Shown: piece after piece, positions 44,482 through 53,573 of the stretch | How the letters are laid out: the number at the start of each line of letters is the position of its first letter | Position numbering within the stretch: position 1 is the first letter of the stretch | From: an uncultured Bacteroides sp. | GTDB taxonomy: Bacteria > Bacteroidota > Bacteroidia > Bacteroidales > UBA932 | Reading direction: 5' to 3' | Length of the DNA stretch: 64,000 bases | Assembly: GCA_900543205.1 (NCBI GenBank) | Contig: UQQM01000004.1 | Span: 1 to 64,000, forward strand | Made by a program: the position numbers and the translations under genes | Notes under the pieces: generated by a model | Told to the model about the DNA's origin: nothing | The model's database searches: none | Seen by the model: the letters and a program-made list of their open reading frames with translations, nothing else

Positions 44482-45404
44482 TGTCTTGTATTGTTGTTGG
44501 TGTTCATGAATTCAATTACTTCGTCATAATAGGGGGCGGAGCTCTGCGCGCCCCTGCGGGTGACGGCTATCGCCGATGCGGCCGACGCGAAGCTGACCGC
44601 GCTGTCGACATCCTTGCCCGAAGCCCTTGCGACGCAGAAGCCCGCATTGAAGATGTCGCCCGCCGCAGTGGTGTCGACCGCGTCGACCTTCCATGCCTTC
44701 ACGAGCCGGCCGCGCCCTTCGCTGTAGACGTACGCCCCCTTGCTGCCCAGGGTGATTATCACGGTCTTCACGCCTTTGTCGCAGAGGCTTTTCGCCGCCG
44801 TCTCCGCGCTCTTCCCGTCCGTCACCCTGATTCCTGTCAGGATTTCGGCCTCGGTCTCGTTGGGGGTGATGACGTCGATGTCGGCGTACATGCTCTCGGG
44901 GAGCCTGGCCGCAGGGGCCGGGTTGAGCACGAAGGGTACGTTGCTCCTGCGGCACAGCGATGCGGCGTATGCCACGGTTTCCACCGGAATCTCCAGCTGC
45001 GCCAGGACGAGGGAGAACCTGGAGAGGTCGCCTATCTTGTCGACGTCCGCCGGGGTGAACCTGAGGTTGGCGCCGGAGGCCACGACTATGCAGTTCTCTC
45101 CCTTCGAATCCACAGTGATCAGCGCCACGCCAGAGGCTTCCCCGGGGCAGGTGAAGACGTAGGAGGTGTCTATGTTCTCGTTCCTGAAGTTCCTGACGGA
45201 CTGCTCCCCGTAGGCGTCGCATCCCAGCATGCAGCTGAAGGTCACGCCGGCTCCGAGCCGCGCCGCTCCGACCGCCTGGTTGGCGCCCTTGCCTCCGGCG
45301 TCCACTTTGAATCCTGAGCCCAGGACGGTCTCGCCCGGCTTGGGTATGTTTCCCGCGCGGACGGTGAGGTCAGTGTTCGAACTGCCGATTACCAAAATAT
45401 CCAT
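44478..45404 (-). CDS. rbsK: Ribokinase (PfkB family)
   Basis: 308 residues. PfkB signatures GGKGANQAVGAARLG near 40 and DTTAAGDIFNAGF near 250 (catalytic Asp in the GD pair) are intact, and LVIGSSNTDLTVRAGNIPKP is a ribokinase-like start. Phosphorylates D-ribose to ribose 5-phosphate. The gene is 85 nt after susD, separated by an inverted repeat. Confidence 0.92.
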   Translation of the reverse strand: MDILVIGSSNTDLTVRAGNIPKPGETVLGSGFKVDAGGKGANQAVGAARLGAGVTFSCMLGCDAYGEQSVRNFRNENIDTSYVFTCPGEASGVALITVDSKGENCIVVASGANLRFTPADVDKIGDLSRFSLVLAQLEIPVETVAYAASLCRRSNVPFVLNPAPAARLPESMYADIDVITPNETEAEILTGIRVTDGKSAETAAKSLCDKGVKTVIITLGSKGAYVYSEGRGRLVKAWKVDAVDTTAAGDIFNAGFCVARASGKDVDSAVSFASAASAIAVTRRGAQSSAPYYDEVIEFMNTNNNTRQ

Positions 45405-45419
45405 AGTGTCTTAATTTTA

Positions 45420-45481
45420 GAAAACTGTCTGAATCCCCGCCGGATTGATACGAAATTCTGACAAGAATTCAAACAGTTTTC
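45420..45481 (-). promoter_or_regulatory. Inverted repeat between susD and rbsK
   Basis: GAAAACTGT (minus strand, 45481-45473) pairs with ACAGTTTTC (45428-45420) across a 44-nt loop that contains a smaller GAATTC/GAATTT hairpin. It could partly stop or process the transcript, giving more SusCD than cytoplasmic enzyme. Function is inferred from position. Confidence 0.35.
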
Positions 45482-45489
45482 CATGATAT

Positions 45490-47025
45490 TTACTTGGAAT
45501 ATCCGGGGTTCTGCACGAGGTTGGGGTTGGCCGTCATGGCGCGCTGGGGTATCGGGTAGATGTCCCTGTAGGAGTCGGTGTTGTCCTTGTTGTCCCAAGG
45601 GTCGTCGAAGGTGCCGAAGCGCACCTGGTCCTGGCGCCTGTGACCTTCCCAGCAGAGCTCCCTGGCCCTTTCCCTGAGCAGCTCCTCGAGGGTGAGGGTG
45701 GAGGTGCTGTAGTCGCTGGCTCCGGCCCTTTCCCTGACCATGTTGGCGTAGTTCACCGCCTCCTGGGTCGCCGTGCCTCCGTTCAGCCTCATCAGGCATT
45801 CTGCCTTGAGCAGGTAGATGTCGGCGAGACGGTAGATGGGGAAGTCGTTGCTCATCGCCTGGAAGGCCAGGCCGTTCTCATATTCCCACTTGCACATGCG
45901 GACTCCGGAGTCGAGCAGCGCGGGGTTCTGCTGGTCGTAGACGGGACCCACGTAGGGAGTGTAGTTGAGCTGCCTGTCGGGGTCTATCATCAGCGGCTCG
46001 CCGTTGATGTCGTACTGCGGGCCTTCGAGCCAGGACGCGCGCCTGAGGTCGTTCTCCTCGTATGAATCCCAGAGCCACTCGAGGGCGCAGGCGCCGTCCC
46101 AGCAGAAGTTGGTGATGTTGTAGGTCTGCTGGCTGAGCGAGTGCAGGGTTATGTTGTGGAGGGGGAAGGTGTTGGTGATGCTGGCTTCGAGGGGTATGGC
46201 CCAGATGGTCTCGGTCGAGCCCTCGTTGTCCACGGCGAAGTTCGCGAAATAGTCGCCTTCGAGCTGGAGGCTCGTGAACTCCATGACCTTGTCGCAGGCT
46301 TCCGAGACCTCTTGCCACATGGCCTTGCCCGTCCATACCTCCGAGTTGATGTAGAGCTTCGCGAGCATGGTGTATGCAGCGGCCTTGGTCGCGCGGCCGT
46401 AGTTGGCCGAGGTCGGGGCGTCCTCCAGATAGGCTACGTTGTCAAGAATCTCGCTTTCTATGAAGTCGAAGAGGGTCTGGGGAGGGACCTGGCTGGGAAG
46501 GGAGGTGTCGGTGAAGTCGGTCACGAGGGGGAGGTTCCTGAACCAGTCTATGCCTTTCAGGTAGAGGTACGCGCGCACCATCTTGACCTCCGCCACCAGC
46601 TTGTCCCTTCCGTCGAAGTCGACGTCGGACTCGTCCATCTGGTAGAGTATCTGGTTGCACTGGGTCACGCCGTCCATCACGAAGCTGTAGGTGCTCCATA
46701 TTCCGTCGTGGGTGTAGTCCCAGCTGTGCTGGTGGTCCTGTATCCACACTCCGTTGTCCCACCAGAGTCCGGTCTCGCGGTAGGGGATGATGCACTCGTC
46801 GGTGGTCACCATGTCGTGCATCCAGACTCCCATGTGCTGCAGGTAGCCGTTGTCCCAGGAGTCGGAGGAGAGCCAGGCGTAGGCGCGGCCCACGTTCTTT
46901 ATCATGGATTCCTCGTCGACGAAGAATCCGTCAGCTGGCAGCTGCGAGTAGAGGGTCTCGTCCAGATTGGTGCAGGCCCCCGCCAGGGTCAATGCCGCCG
47001 CTATGGCCAAAAATGTCTTTTTCAT
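45490..47025 (-). CDS. SusD/RagB family nutrient-binding lipoprotein
   Basis: 511 residues. Signal peptide with lipobox LTLAGAC. SusD-type TPR scaffold: MVRAYLYLKGIDWFRNLPLV, ATKAAAYTMLAKLYINSEVW, and a C-terminal RERARELCWEGHRRQDQVRF, the usual SusD ending block. It sits on the outer-membrane surface and hands ligand to the SusC channel encoded 27 nt upstream. Aromatic residues near the N-terminus (ETGLWWDNGVW) may line the ligand site. Confidence 0.95.
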   Translation of the reverse strand: MKKTFLAIAAALTLAGACTNLDETLYSQLPADGFFVDEESMIKNVGRAYAWLSSDSWDNGYLQHMGVWMHDMVTTDECIIPYRETGLWWDNGVWIQDHQHSWDYTHDGIWSTYSFVMDGVTQCNQILYQMDESDVDFDGRDKLVAEVKMVRAYLYLKGIDWFRNLPLVTDFTDTSLPSQVPPQTLFDFIESEILDNVAYLEDAPTSANYGRATKAAAYTMLAKLYINSEVWTGKAMWQEVSEACDKVMEFTSLQLEGDYFANFAVDNEGSTETIWAIPLEASITNTFPLHNITLHSLSQQTYNITNFCWDGACALEWLWDSYEENDLRRASWLEGPQYDINGEPLMIDPDRQLNYTPYVGPVYDQQNPALLDSGVRMCKWEYENGLAFQAMSNDFPIYRLADIYLLKAECLMRLNGGTATQEAVNYANMVRERAGASDYSTSTLTLEELLRERARELCWEGHRRQDQVRFGTFDDPWDNKDNTDSYRDIYPIPQRAMTANPNLVQNPGYSK

Positions 47026-47052
47026 CTTTTCTGTCGTTTATTTTCGTTTCAA

Positions 47053-49971
47053 TTAGAACGTGAGATTCACTCCGAGCAGGAAGGTCCTGGTGGAAGGATA
47101 GAAGGAGTCCCATGCTATGCCCGGCTCAAGTCCGTTGAGGCTGACCTCGGGGTCGACGCCCTTGTATCCGGTGATGGTGAGCAGGTTCTGCCCGGTCACG
47201 TAGACGCGGAGGTTCTTGAGCCATTCGCTGTTGGGCTTCCAGGTGTAGGAAAGCGTCACGTTGGAGAGCTTCAGGAACGAGCCGTCCTCGACATAATATG
47301 AGGAGAAGGTGGTCTGTCCGGCGTTGTCCGGAGAGTCTAGGGTGGATTTCAGGATGTTCTTGCCCCCGAAATAGTAGTAACCTTCGTAGAAGAGCCTCTG
47401 TATGTTGGCCACGTCGTTGCCTATCGAGCCCCTGAAGAGCATTGAGAGGTCGAAGTTCTTGTACCTGAAGTTGTTCGACCAGCCGAAGGTGAGGTCGGGG
47501 AAGGCGTTGCCTATGACCTCGTAGACCGACTCGCTCACGGCCTCGCCGGGCTCCACGCCCTTGTAGGTCGCGTTGCCGTTCTCGTCCATGCCGGTGAACA
47601 CGGGGCCGTAGAAGTTGCCTATGGGCTGGCCTTCATAGATTCTCTCGACATACTGCTTGAAGTCGGTGGAGATGTAGCCGGTCTGCATGAACTGCATAGC
47701 GTAGTCCTCGTTGGAGAAGCTCTTGAGCATGTTCTCGTTGTGTGCCATGGTCAGGGTCGTGTTCCATGAGAAGTCGCCCCTCATCACGGGAACGGCGTTG
47801 AGCGTGAGCTCAATTCCGCTGTTCTTGATTACGCCCACGTTGGTGAACTTGGAGCTGTAGAGATTGGGCGGTACGGGCACCGCGTAGGTGTAGAGCAGGT
47901 CGCTGGTGGTCCTGTTGTAGTAGTCGATTGTTCCGGAGATGCGTCCCTTGAGTACGGTGAAGTCCACGCCGAAGTTGAACTCGCTCTTCCTTTCCCACCG
48001 CAGGTCATCGTTCTCGTTGCTGGCGGGTCCGTAGGAATTGATCCACTCGCCGTTGTAGTAGAACTTTCCGCTGGGCGACAGGCGCGCGAGCGACTGGTAG
48101 TTGGCGATGTCCTGGTTGCCGGTCACTCCGTAGCCGGCGCGCAGCTTGAGCTCGTCAATCCACTCGACATCGTCCATGAAGTTCTCCTGGTCGATGCGCC
48201 AGCCTAAGCTGACCGCAGGGAAGAGACCCCACTTGTTGTTGGCTCCGAAGCGCGACGAGCCTTCATATCTCGCGGAGACGGAGAGCAGGTACTTCTCCTT
48301 GTAGTTGTACATCACACGTCCGAAGAATGCGATGAGCTTGCTGCTTTCCTTGGAGGAGGACATGCTGGCCTCTCCGTTCTGGAGTCCGCTTCCGGAGCCG
48401 ATGTTGTGCCAGAGAAAGTAGTCGGTGTCGAAGTCCTTGTTCCACATGTACGAGGTCTCGTACACGTTGTCGGTGTAGGAGTATCCTGCTACGGCCTGGA
48501 CCGAGTGGTCGCCGAACTTGCCGTTGTAGTTGGCCTCGATGTCGAGGAGCTTGGTCAGGTTCCAGTAGTTGTTGATTCCGGCCTCTCCGTCACGCGTGGC
48601 GTCCTGGGGATAGTATTTCGAGAGATATTCGCTCTCGCTGCCGGTGTACTGGTTGAACGAGCCCGTCGCAGCCACCGAAAGCTGGTCGGTGATCTTGAAC
48701 TGTGCGCGCACGCTGCCCATGAAGGTCCTGAAGCGGTTCTCCCTCTCGGCTTCGTTGAGCATCGCCACGGGGTTGTAGTACTGGAAGGGGCCGTTGTTGG
48801 TGTAGTAGCCGCCGTGTGCGGTGTCCTCGGGGTCGTAGATGGGCTCCGTCGGATTCCTCCTGACAGCCTGCTGTACGGCCCACTGGTCGGTGGGATGGGC
48901 CACCCTCGAAGAGTAGTTGAAGTTGTAGTTGATGGTCAGCCTGTCGTTGAGGGCGGTCTGCGAGATGTTGATGCGTCCGCGGAGGTCGTTGCGGTCACTG
49001 TTCAGCACCAGACCCTGCTCGTCCATGAACGAGACTGCGGCGCGGTAGGAGAGGTTCTTGCTGCCTCCGGAGACCGCGAGGTTGTAGTACTGGGTGAGGG
49101 GCGCCTTGCGCGTGATCGCGTCGAGCCAGTCGGTGTCCGCGCCTCCGTCGAATCCGCTGTGGCCGTCTGCCATCACCTGGCGGAACTCGTCGGCGCTGAG
49201 CATCTCGAGCTTGCGGTTGACGGTCTGTATCCCGGCGTAGGTCGAGAATTCCACAGTGGCGTGCTCGCTGCCCTTCGAACCCTTCTTGGTCGTGATGAGT
49301 ATCACTCCGTTGGTTCCGCGCGTGCCGTAGATGGCCGCCGCTGAACCGTCCTTCAGCACGTCTATGGACTCGATTTCCTCGGGGTTGATGGACTCCAGCG
49401 TGCCGCCTATCACGTTGTCGATGATTACGAGAGGTGTCGCCCCGGCGGACATCGAGGTGGTGCCTCGCAACTGGATGCTCAGGCTTCCGTTGGGGTCGCC
49501 TCCGTCACCTCGGATGATGTTCAGTCCGGCGATGCGCCCGTTGATGAGGTCGTATGGGCTGGAGTTGCTGCCCTGGTTGAAGTCCTCGCTCTTGAGGCTT
49601 GACACGGAGCCTGTGACTTCCTTGCGCGTGGTGGAGCCGTAGCCTATGACCACCACGTCGTCGAGCAGCATCTTGTCTTCTTCCATTGTCACGTCAAGAA
49701 CCTTTCTTCCTGACAGCCCGGTGACGATGTCGTAATAGCCGATGCAGGTGAACCGGAGCTCCGCATCGCCGGAGGAGACGTTCAGGGACCACTTGCCGTC
49801 AAGGTCGGTGGAAGTGGCGTTCTGGGTGCCTTCTTCCATGACCACGACTCCGGCAAGCGGAAGTCCTGACAGGTCCTTGACAGTGCCGCTGACGGCGGAC
49901 TGCGCGAACATCTGGACGGCTGCCGCCGAGCAGAATGCAAGGACTAACAGAAATCGCTTGAATAAGGTCAT
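47053..49971 (-). CDS. SusC/RagA family TonB-dependent outer-membrane transporter
   Basis: 972 residues. A signal peptide (AFCSAAAVQMFAQ) is followed by a carboxypeptidase-regulatory-like domain (VSGTVKDLSGLPLAGVVVME), the TonB-box region VVVIGYGSTTRKEVTGSV, and the plug domain (SIQLRGTTSMSAGATPLVII, IESIDVLKDGSAAAIYGTRG). A 22-strand barrel ends in FLLGVNLTF. It imports the ligand caught by SusD using TonB energy. First gene of the leftward operon, divergent from a LacI-type regulator. No glycoside hydrolase is in the operon, so the substrate is likely small (ribose or nucleosides) rather than a polysaccharide. Confidence 0.96.
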   Translation of the reverse strand: MTLFKRFLLVLAFCSAAAVQMFAQSAVSGTVKDLSGLPLAGVVVMEEGTQNATSTDLDGKWSLNVSSGDAELRFTCIGYYDIVTGLSGRKVLDVTMEEDKMLLDDVVVIGYGSTTRKEVTGSVSSLKSEDFNQGSNSSPYDLINGRIAGLNIIRGDGGDPNGSLSIQLRGTTSMSAGATPLVIIDNVIGGTLESINPEEIESIDVLKDGSAAAIYGTRGTNGVILITTKKGSKGSEHATVEFSTYAGIQTVNRKLEMLSADEFRQVMADGHSGFDGGADTDWLDAITRKAPLTQYYNLAVSGGSKNLSYRAAVSFMDEQGLVLNSDRNDLRGRINISQTALNDRLTINYNFNYSSRVAHPTDQWAVQQAVRRNPTEPIYDPEDTAHGGYYTNNGPFQYYNPVAMLNEAERENRFRTFMGSVRAQFKITDQLSVAATGSFNQYTGSESEYLSKYYPQDATRDGEAGINNYWNLTKLLDIEANYNGKFGDHSVQAVAGYSYTDNVYETSYMWNKDFDTDYFLWHNIGSGSGLQNGEASMSSSKESSKLIAFFGRVMYNYKEKYLLSVSARYEGSSRFGANNKWGLFPAVSLGWRIDQENFMDDVEWIDELKLRAGYGVTGNQDIANYQSLARLSPSGKFYYNGEWINSYGPASNENDDLRWERKSEFNFGVDFTVLKGRISGTIDYYNRTTSDLLYTYAVPVPPNLYSSKFTNVGVIKNSGIELTLNAVPVMRGDFSWNTTLTMAHNENMLKSFSNEDYAMQFMQTGYISTDFKQYVERIYEGQPIGNFYGPVFTGMDENGNATYKGVEPGEAVSESVYEVIGNAFPDLTFGWSNNFRYKNFDLSMLFRGSIGNDVANIQRLFYEGYYYFGGKNILKSTLDSPDNAGQTTFSSYYVEDGSFLKLSNVTLSYTWKPNSEWLKNLRVYVTGQNLLTITGYKGVDPEVSLNGLEPGIAWDSFYPSTRTFLLGVNLTF

Positions 49972-50098
49972 AAGAAACAGATTTTAGTGTTATTTGTTTA
50001 ATTACAGAGCCGAAATTGTCGAAAAACTTCGGTTTGGTGGCTGCCGAATAGGAAAAATTTTATAAATGTTCGCCCGTTTTTGTGAGCAAATTATGTGA

Positions 50099-50130
50099 TT
50101 TTGCGTAAAAATTTGCATTTTTGCATAAAA
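50099..50130 (+). promoter_or_regulatory. Two direct-repeat operator candidates before the LacI gene
   Basis: TTTTGCGTAAAA (50099-50110) and TTTTGCATAAAA (50119-50130) lie 20 bp apart, with ATTTGCAT between them. A further TTTTGCATAAG lies inside the coding region at 50315-50325. Each is close to an inverted repeat with a CG or CA centre, as expected for LacI-family sites. They could serve autoregulation and control of the divergent susC operon. Confidence 0.45.
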
Positions 50131-50142
50131 CACTGATTCTAC

Positions 50143-51153
50143 ATGGCCAAGAAAACAACTCTGTCCACAATCGCGAAGAATACCGGATATTCCGTTTCCA
50201 CGATATCCAGGGTGCTCAGCGGGCGCTCCGACAGCCGTATTTCCGAACGCGCAGCGGCGGTGATAAGAGCCGAAGCCGAAAAATGCAACTATTCCGTCCG
50301 TCCGCTTGCGCAAATTTTGCATAAGAACAGGACGAAGATTATCGGAGTCATGCTCCCGTCCATAACGAATCCCTTCTTCGCCGAGATGTGCGGCTCCATA
50401 ATCCAGGAGGCGAGTGCCAGGGGATACAGCTCGATAGTGGTCGTGACCATGGAGAACGAGGAGGAGCAGTCCGAATGCGTCTCCACCCTCCTTGCCAAGA
50501 AGGTGGACGGCATTCTGGCCGACCCCTGCGGCAACGGTTCCGAGCTCTTCGAGAAGCTCAACGGTTCCATGCCCGTCGTACTGGTGGACCGTTTCTTCAT
50601 CAGCCGCGACATCCCCTACGTCACCTCCAACAACTTCAAGGGCGCCTTCGACGCCACGATGATGCTGATCAACAGCGGCCACCGCAACATCGCCTGCATC
50701 CAGGGGGACATCAGCTCCCTGCCCAACCGCAAGAGGCTCGACGGCTTCGAGAGCGCGATGCGCGCCGGCGGTCTGCTGGACTGCGCGGTCATAGTGGGCG
50801 ACGAGTTCTCCGAGCAGAACGGATACCTGGAGACCAAGCTGCTCCTCAACAGGCAGAACCGCCCCACGGCCATTTTCGCCCTCAGCTACACCATAACCCT
50901 CGGAGTCATGAGGGCGGTACGGGACAGCGGGCTGAAGGTCGGCAAGGACATATCGGTGATATCCTTCGACGACAACATAAGCCTGGACTACATGCACCCT
51001 CCGATCACGAGGGTGAGCCAGGCGACCGAGGAGATGGGCAAACTGGCCGCCAGGATACTGATAAGCCGCATCGAGGGCAACGCCGACAAGATCCCGCAGC
51101 TCGAATTGAACACGGAACTGGTTGTCAGGGATTCAGTGTGCAACATAAATTAG
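50143..51153 (+). CDS. LacI family transcriptional regulator
   Basis: 336 residues. The N-terminal LacI helix-turn-helix and hinge are clear (LSTIAKNTGYSVSTISRVLS, then RPLAQILHKNRTKIIGVMLP). The periplasmic-binding-protein-like effector domain follows (VDGILADPCGN, VLVDRFFI, DGFESAMRAGG, ISVISFDDNISLDYMHPPIT). Divergent from susC, so probably the sensor of ribose or a phosphorylated product that controls the locus. Confidence 0.93.
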   Translation: MAKKTTLSTIAKNTGYSVSTISRVLSGRSDSRISERAAAVIRAEAEKCNYSVRPLAQILHKNRTKIIGVMLPSITNPFFAEMCGSIIQEASARGYSSIVVVTMENEEEQSECVSTLLAKKVDGILADPCGNGSELFEKLNGSMPVVLVDRFFISRDIPYVTSNNFKGAFDATMMLINSGHRNIACIQGDISSLPNRKRLDGFESAMRAGGLLDCAVIVGDEFSEQNGYLETKLLLNRQNRPTAIFALSYTITLGVMRAVRDSGLKVGKDISVISFDDNISLDYMHPPITRVSQATEEMGKLAARILISRIEGNADKIPQLELNTELVVRDSVCNIN

Positions 51154-51161
51154 TATCTTTG
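51154..51161 (+). promoter_or_regulatory. -7 box of the MBL hydrolase gene, leaderless spacing
   Basis: TATCTTTG, overlapping the region just after the lacI stop, ends 8 nt before the ATG at 51170. Confidence 0.55.
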
Positions 51162-51169
51162 CTCCCGCA

Positions 51170-52030
51170 ATGGAAAAGGCAAGACTCACTTTCCTGGGCT
51201 CCGGGACCTCCCAGGGCGTGCCTATGATAGGCTGCGACTGTCCCGTGTGCAAATCCGCCGACCCGAGGGACAGGCACCTGCGCTCCTCGGTGCTCGTGGA
51301 ATACTGCGGACTCACCATCCTCGTCGACGCTGGCCCCGACTTCCGCTTCCAGATGCTCCGGGCGGACGTGCGCCACATAGACGCGATACTGCTCACGCAC
51401 AACCACAAGGACCACACCGGCGGTCTCGACGACATCCGGGCGTTCAACCTCATAGAGCGCCATCCGGTCAACATCTACTGCCAGAAATATGTGGAGGACA
51501 CCCTGCGCCTGGAATACGACTACGCCTTCGCCGAGCACAAATACCCCGGGGCCCCGGAATGGCGCGTCCACACCATCGACGCCTCGAAGCCCATAACGGT
51601 CCACTCCAACGCCAACGAGGAGGTTCTCGTCTGGGAGAGGGGTTTCGGCTACCACCACCTCGCCCCCGAATCGGCGCCCGACGCCACGGCGGAGGTCATC
51701 CCCATCCAGGGCTGGCACCTGAGCGACAGAACCCTCTCCGTGCTGGGCTACCGCTTCGGCAACATCGCATACCTTACGGACATCAAGCACATCGACGACT
51801 CGGAGTACGAAAAGCTCAAGGGCCTCGACTACATCACCCTGGGCTGCGTGAAGCCCGAGGAGCACCGCTCGCACCCATCGCTGCAGCAGTGCCTCGACTT
51901 CTTCGGGAAGGTCGGCGCACGCGAGTCCTACATCACCCATCTCTCGCACCTGCTTCCGAAATACGAGGATTTCTGCAGGATTCTCCCACCGCACGTGCAT
52001 CCCGCCTACGACGGGCTCGTTCTCGAATAG
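51170..52030 (+). CDS. MBL-fold metal hydrolase (PhnP-like)
   Basis: 286 residues. The beta-lactamase fold metal motif HNHKDHTGGLDD is near 80, with later ligands in YLTDIKHIDD and THLSHLLP. An N-terminal zinc-type pair CDCPVC (near 23) is shared with PhnP, a cyclic phosphodiesterase. Family members act on cyclic phosphates and nucleotide derivatives; the substrate here is unknown. Single gene. The 120 nt after it hold nothing convincing. Confidence 0.85.
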   Translation: MEKARLTFLGSGTSQGVPMIGCDCPVCKSADPRDRHLRSSVLVEYCGLTILVDAGPDFRFQMLRADVRHIDAILLTHNHKDHTGGLDDIRAFNLIERHPVNIYCQKYVEDTLRLEYDYAFAEHKYPGAPEWRVHTIDASKPITVHSNANEEVLVWERGFGYHHLAPESAPDATAEVIPIQGWHLSDRTLSVLGYRFGNIAYLTDIKHIDDSEYEKLKGLDYITLGCVKPEEHRSHPSLQQCLDFFGKVGARESYITHLSHLLPKYEDFCRILPPHVHPAYDGLVLE

Positions 52031-52150
52031 CCCCTGAAACTCCGGCAACTCCTTGTCTCCCTGCTTGCCGTCGCCGCCGGAATCGTCGCGGGGGAGGCTG
52101 CCTGCCGGCAGTATAGGGGCTGTACGGTAATCTTCAAGCCTTGCTCCTAC

Positions 52151-53569
52151 CTACAGCACCACCTCCACCAGCTTTCCGACGAGTTCCGGGTCGTAGGGCC
52201 GGGAAACGCGGATGTAGTTGCCCGTATAGCCTTCCATGAGTCCGCCCCGGCAGGTGGATTCGAACAGCACCTTCTCGCGGATGCCTCGGTTGGACTCGAT
52301 GAATTCAGTGTGCAGGCGGGCGCATAGCTCCTCGATGGCGGCCACGCGGCGGTGCTTCTCGGCTTCCGGCACCTGGCCGGGCATTGAGGCTGCGGGCGTC
52401 CCGGGCCGGCGCGAATAGGGGAATACGTGGATGAAGGCCGGCCGTATCTTTTCCAGGAACTCCAGGCTCTCCATGAACAGCCCTTCCGTCTCTCCCGGCA
52501 GTCCGGTCATCAGGTCTATGCCGAAGAAGACTTTCGGCGAGCCGGGCGTCTCCATGCTGCGGCGTATGTATTCCAGCTTCCAGGCGAACAGCGCGGTGTC
52601 GTATTTCCGCCCCATCCTGCGCAGCAGCTCGTCGGAGCCCGTCTGCAGCGGAATATGGAAATGCGGCTGGAACTTCGTCCCCGATGCGATCCAGTCGATG
52701 ATTTCTTCGGTGATCAGATTCGGTTCGATGCTCGATATGCGGTATCTCCCGATGCCGGGCACCGCGTCCAGCGCCTGCAGCAGCTCGAGGAAGCTCTCGC
52801 CGGTCGTGCGCCCGAAATCGCCGGTGTTCACTCCGGTCAGCACTATCTCCTTCACGCCCTCGGCGGCAATCTTCCGGGCGTTCTCCACGCATTCGGCTAT
52901 GGGCACGTTGCGGCTGCGGCCGCGTGCGTATGGTACGGTGCAATATGCGCAGAAGTTGTCGCAGCCGTCCTGGACCTTCAGGAAGGAGCGGGTGCGCTCT
53001 CCGGTGCTGTAGGCTGCAAAGACCGCGTCGGCTCCGGCTGATGCGGGCCCGGAAGCAGTCCCGACCGGGCCTGATTCCGCGTCGCGGATTGCAAATCCGC
53101 TGCAAATCCGTTCGCGACAACCTTGGTCAGTATCGCGACAACCATCACCCGCGCCGCCGGCAGTCGATATGCAACCACCACCTGCGCCGTCAGCCGATAT
53201 GCAACCACCATCTGCGCCATCGGCAGCAAGACCTGCAGCCTTCAGCGTCTCCGGCACCACCAGGGTCTTCTCGTTGGCGCCGAACACTCTCGTGACGCCT
53301 TCGATGCCTTCGATTTCGCCCCGGCGCAGCTCCGCGCTGCATCCGGTCACGACCACCATGGCCTCAGGGTTCACCCTGTGCACCCGGCGCACGAGGTTGC
53401 GCGACTTCCTGTCGGAGACGGCGGTCACGCTGCATGTGTTCACCAGATAGATGTCGGCATTTTCGTTCCAGGGCACGACTTCGAGCCCCGCTGCCTTGAA
53501 TCCGCGTTCGTAGGTGGAGGTTTCGGCATAGTTGAGCTTGCAGCCGAGAGTCAGGAAAGCTATCTTCAT
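52151..53569 (-). CDS. mtaB: tRNA t6A37 methylthiotransferase MtaB with repeat insertion
   Basis: 472 residues. The N-terminal methylthiotransferase domain has cluster ligands Cys10, Cys46 and Cys77 (LGCKLNY, NTCSVTA, VTGCSAE). The radical-SAM cluster is Cys203, Cys207 and Cys210 (DGCDNFCAYCTVPYARGRSR), and a C-terminal TRAM-like region follows. The enzyme converts t6A37 to ms2t6A in tRNAs reading ANN codons. Residues about 114-182 are an insertion not typical of the family, made of Gly/Ala/Cys-rich 10-residue repeats and a GFAIRD segment. It lies between the two catalytic domains and is encoded by 30-bp repeats. The core looks intact, so it is probably functional. Co-transcribed with the methylase and TamB-like genes. 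Confidence 0.93.
   Translation of the reverse strand: MKIAFLTLGCKLNYAETSTYERGFKAAGLEVVPWNENADIYLVNTCSVTAVSDRKSRNLVRRVHRVNPEAMVVVTGCSAELRRGEIEGIEGVTRVFGANEKTLVVPETLKAAGLAADGADGGCISADGAGGGCISTAGGAGDGCRDTDQGCRERICSGFAIRDAESGPVGTASGPASAGADAVFAAYSTGERTRSFLKVQDGCDNFCAYCTVPYARGRSRNVPIAECVENARKIAAEGVKEIVLTGVNTGDFGRTTGESFLELLQALDAVPGIGRYRISSIEPNLITEEIIDWIASGTKFQPHFHIPLQTGSDELLRRMGRKYDTALFAWKLEYIRRSMETPGSPKVFFGIDLMTGLPGETEGLFMESLEFLEKIRPAFIHVFPYSRRPGTPAASMPGQVPEAEKHRRVAAIEELCARLHTEFIESNRGIREKVLFESTCRGGLMEGYTGNYIRVSRPYDPELVGKLVEVVL
53165..53224 (-). repeat. 30-bp tandem repeat inside mtaB
   Basis: Two adjacent 30-bp units (53165-53194 and 53195-53224) share CGATATGCAACCACCA and differ at only a few positions. 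They encode ten-residue units of the GGCISADGAG type. A second, shorter repeat (TCGCGACAACC) follows at about 53115-53147, and GCGGATTGCAAATCCGC lies at 53084-53100. All stay in frame. Confidence 0.7.
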
Positions 53570-53573
53570 CGGT

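Noticed and set aside
53084..53224. Tandem repeats in mtaB as a small CRISPR array.
   Set aside because: Units are directly adjacent 30-mers with no unique spacers, stay in frame within an intact enzyme, and no cas genes are present.
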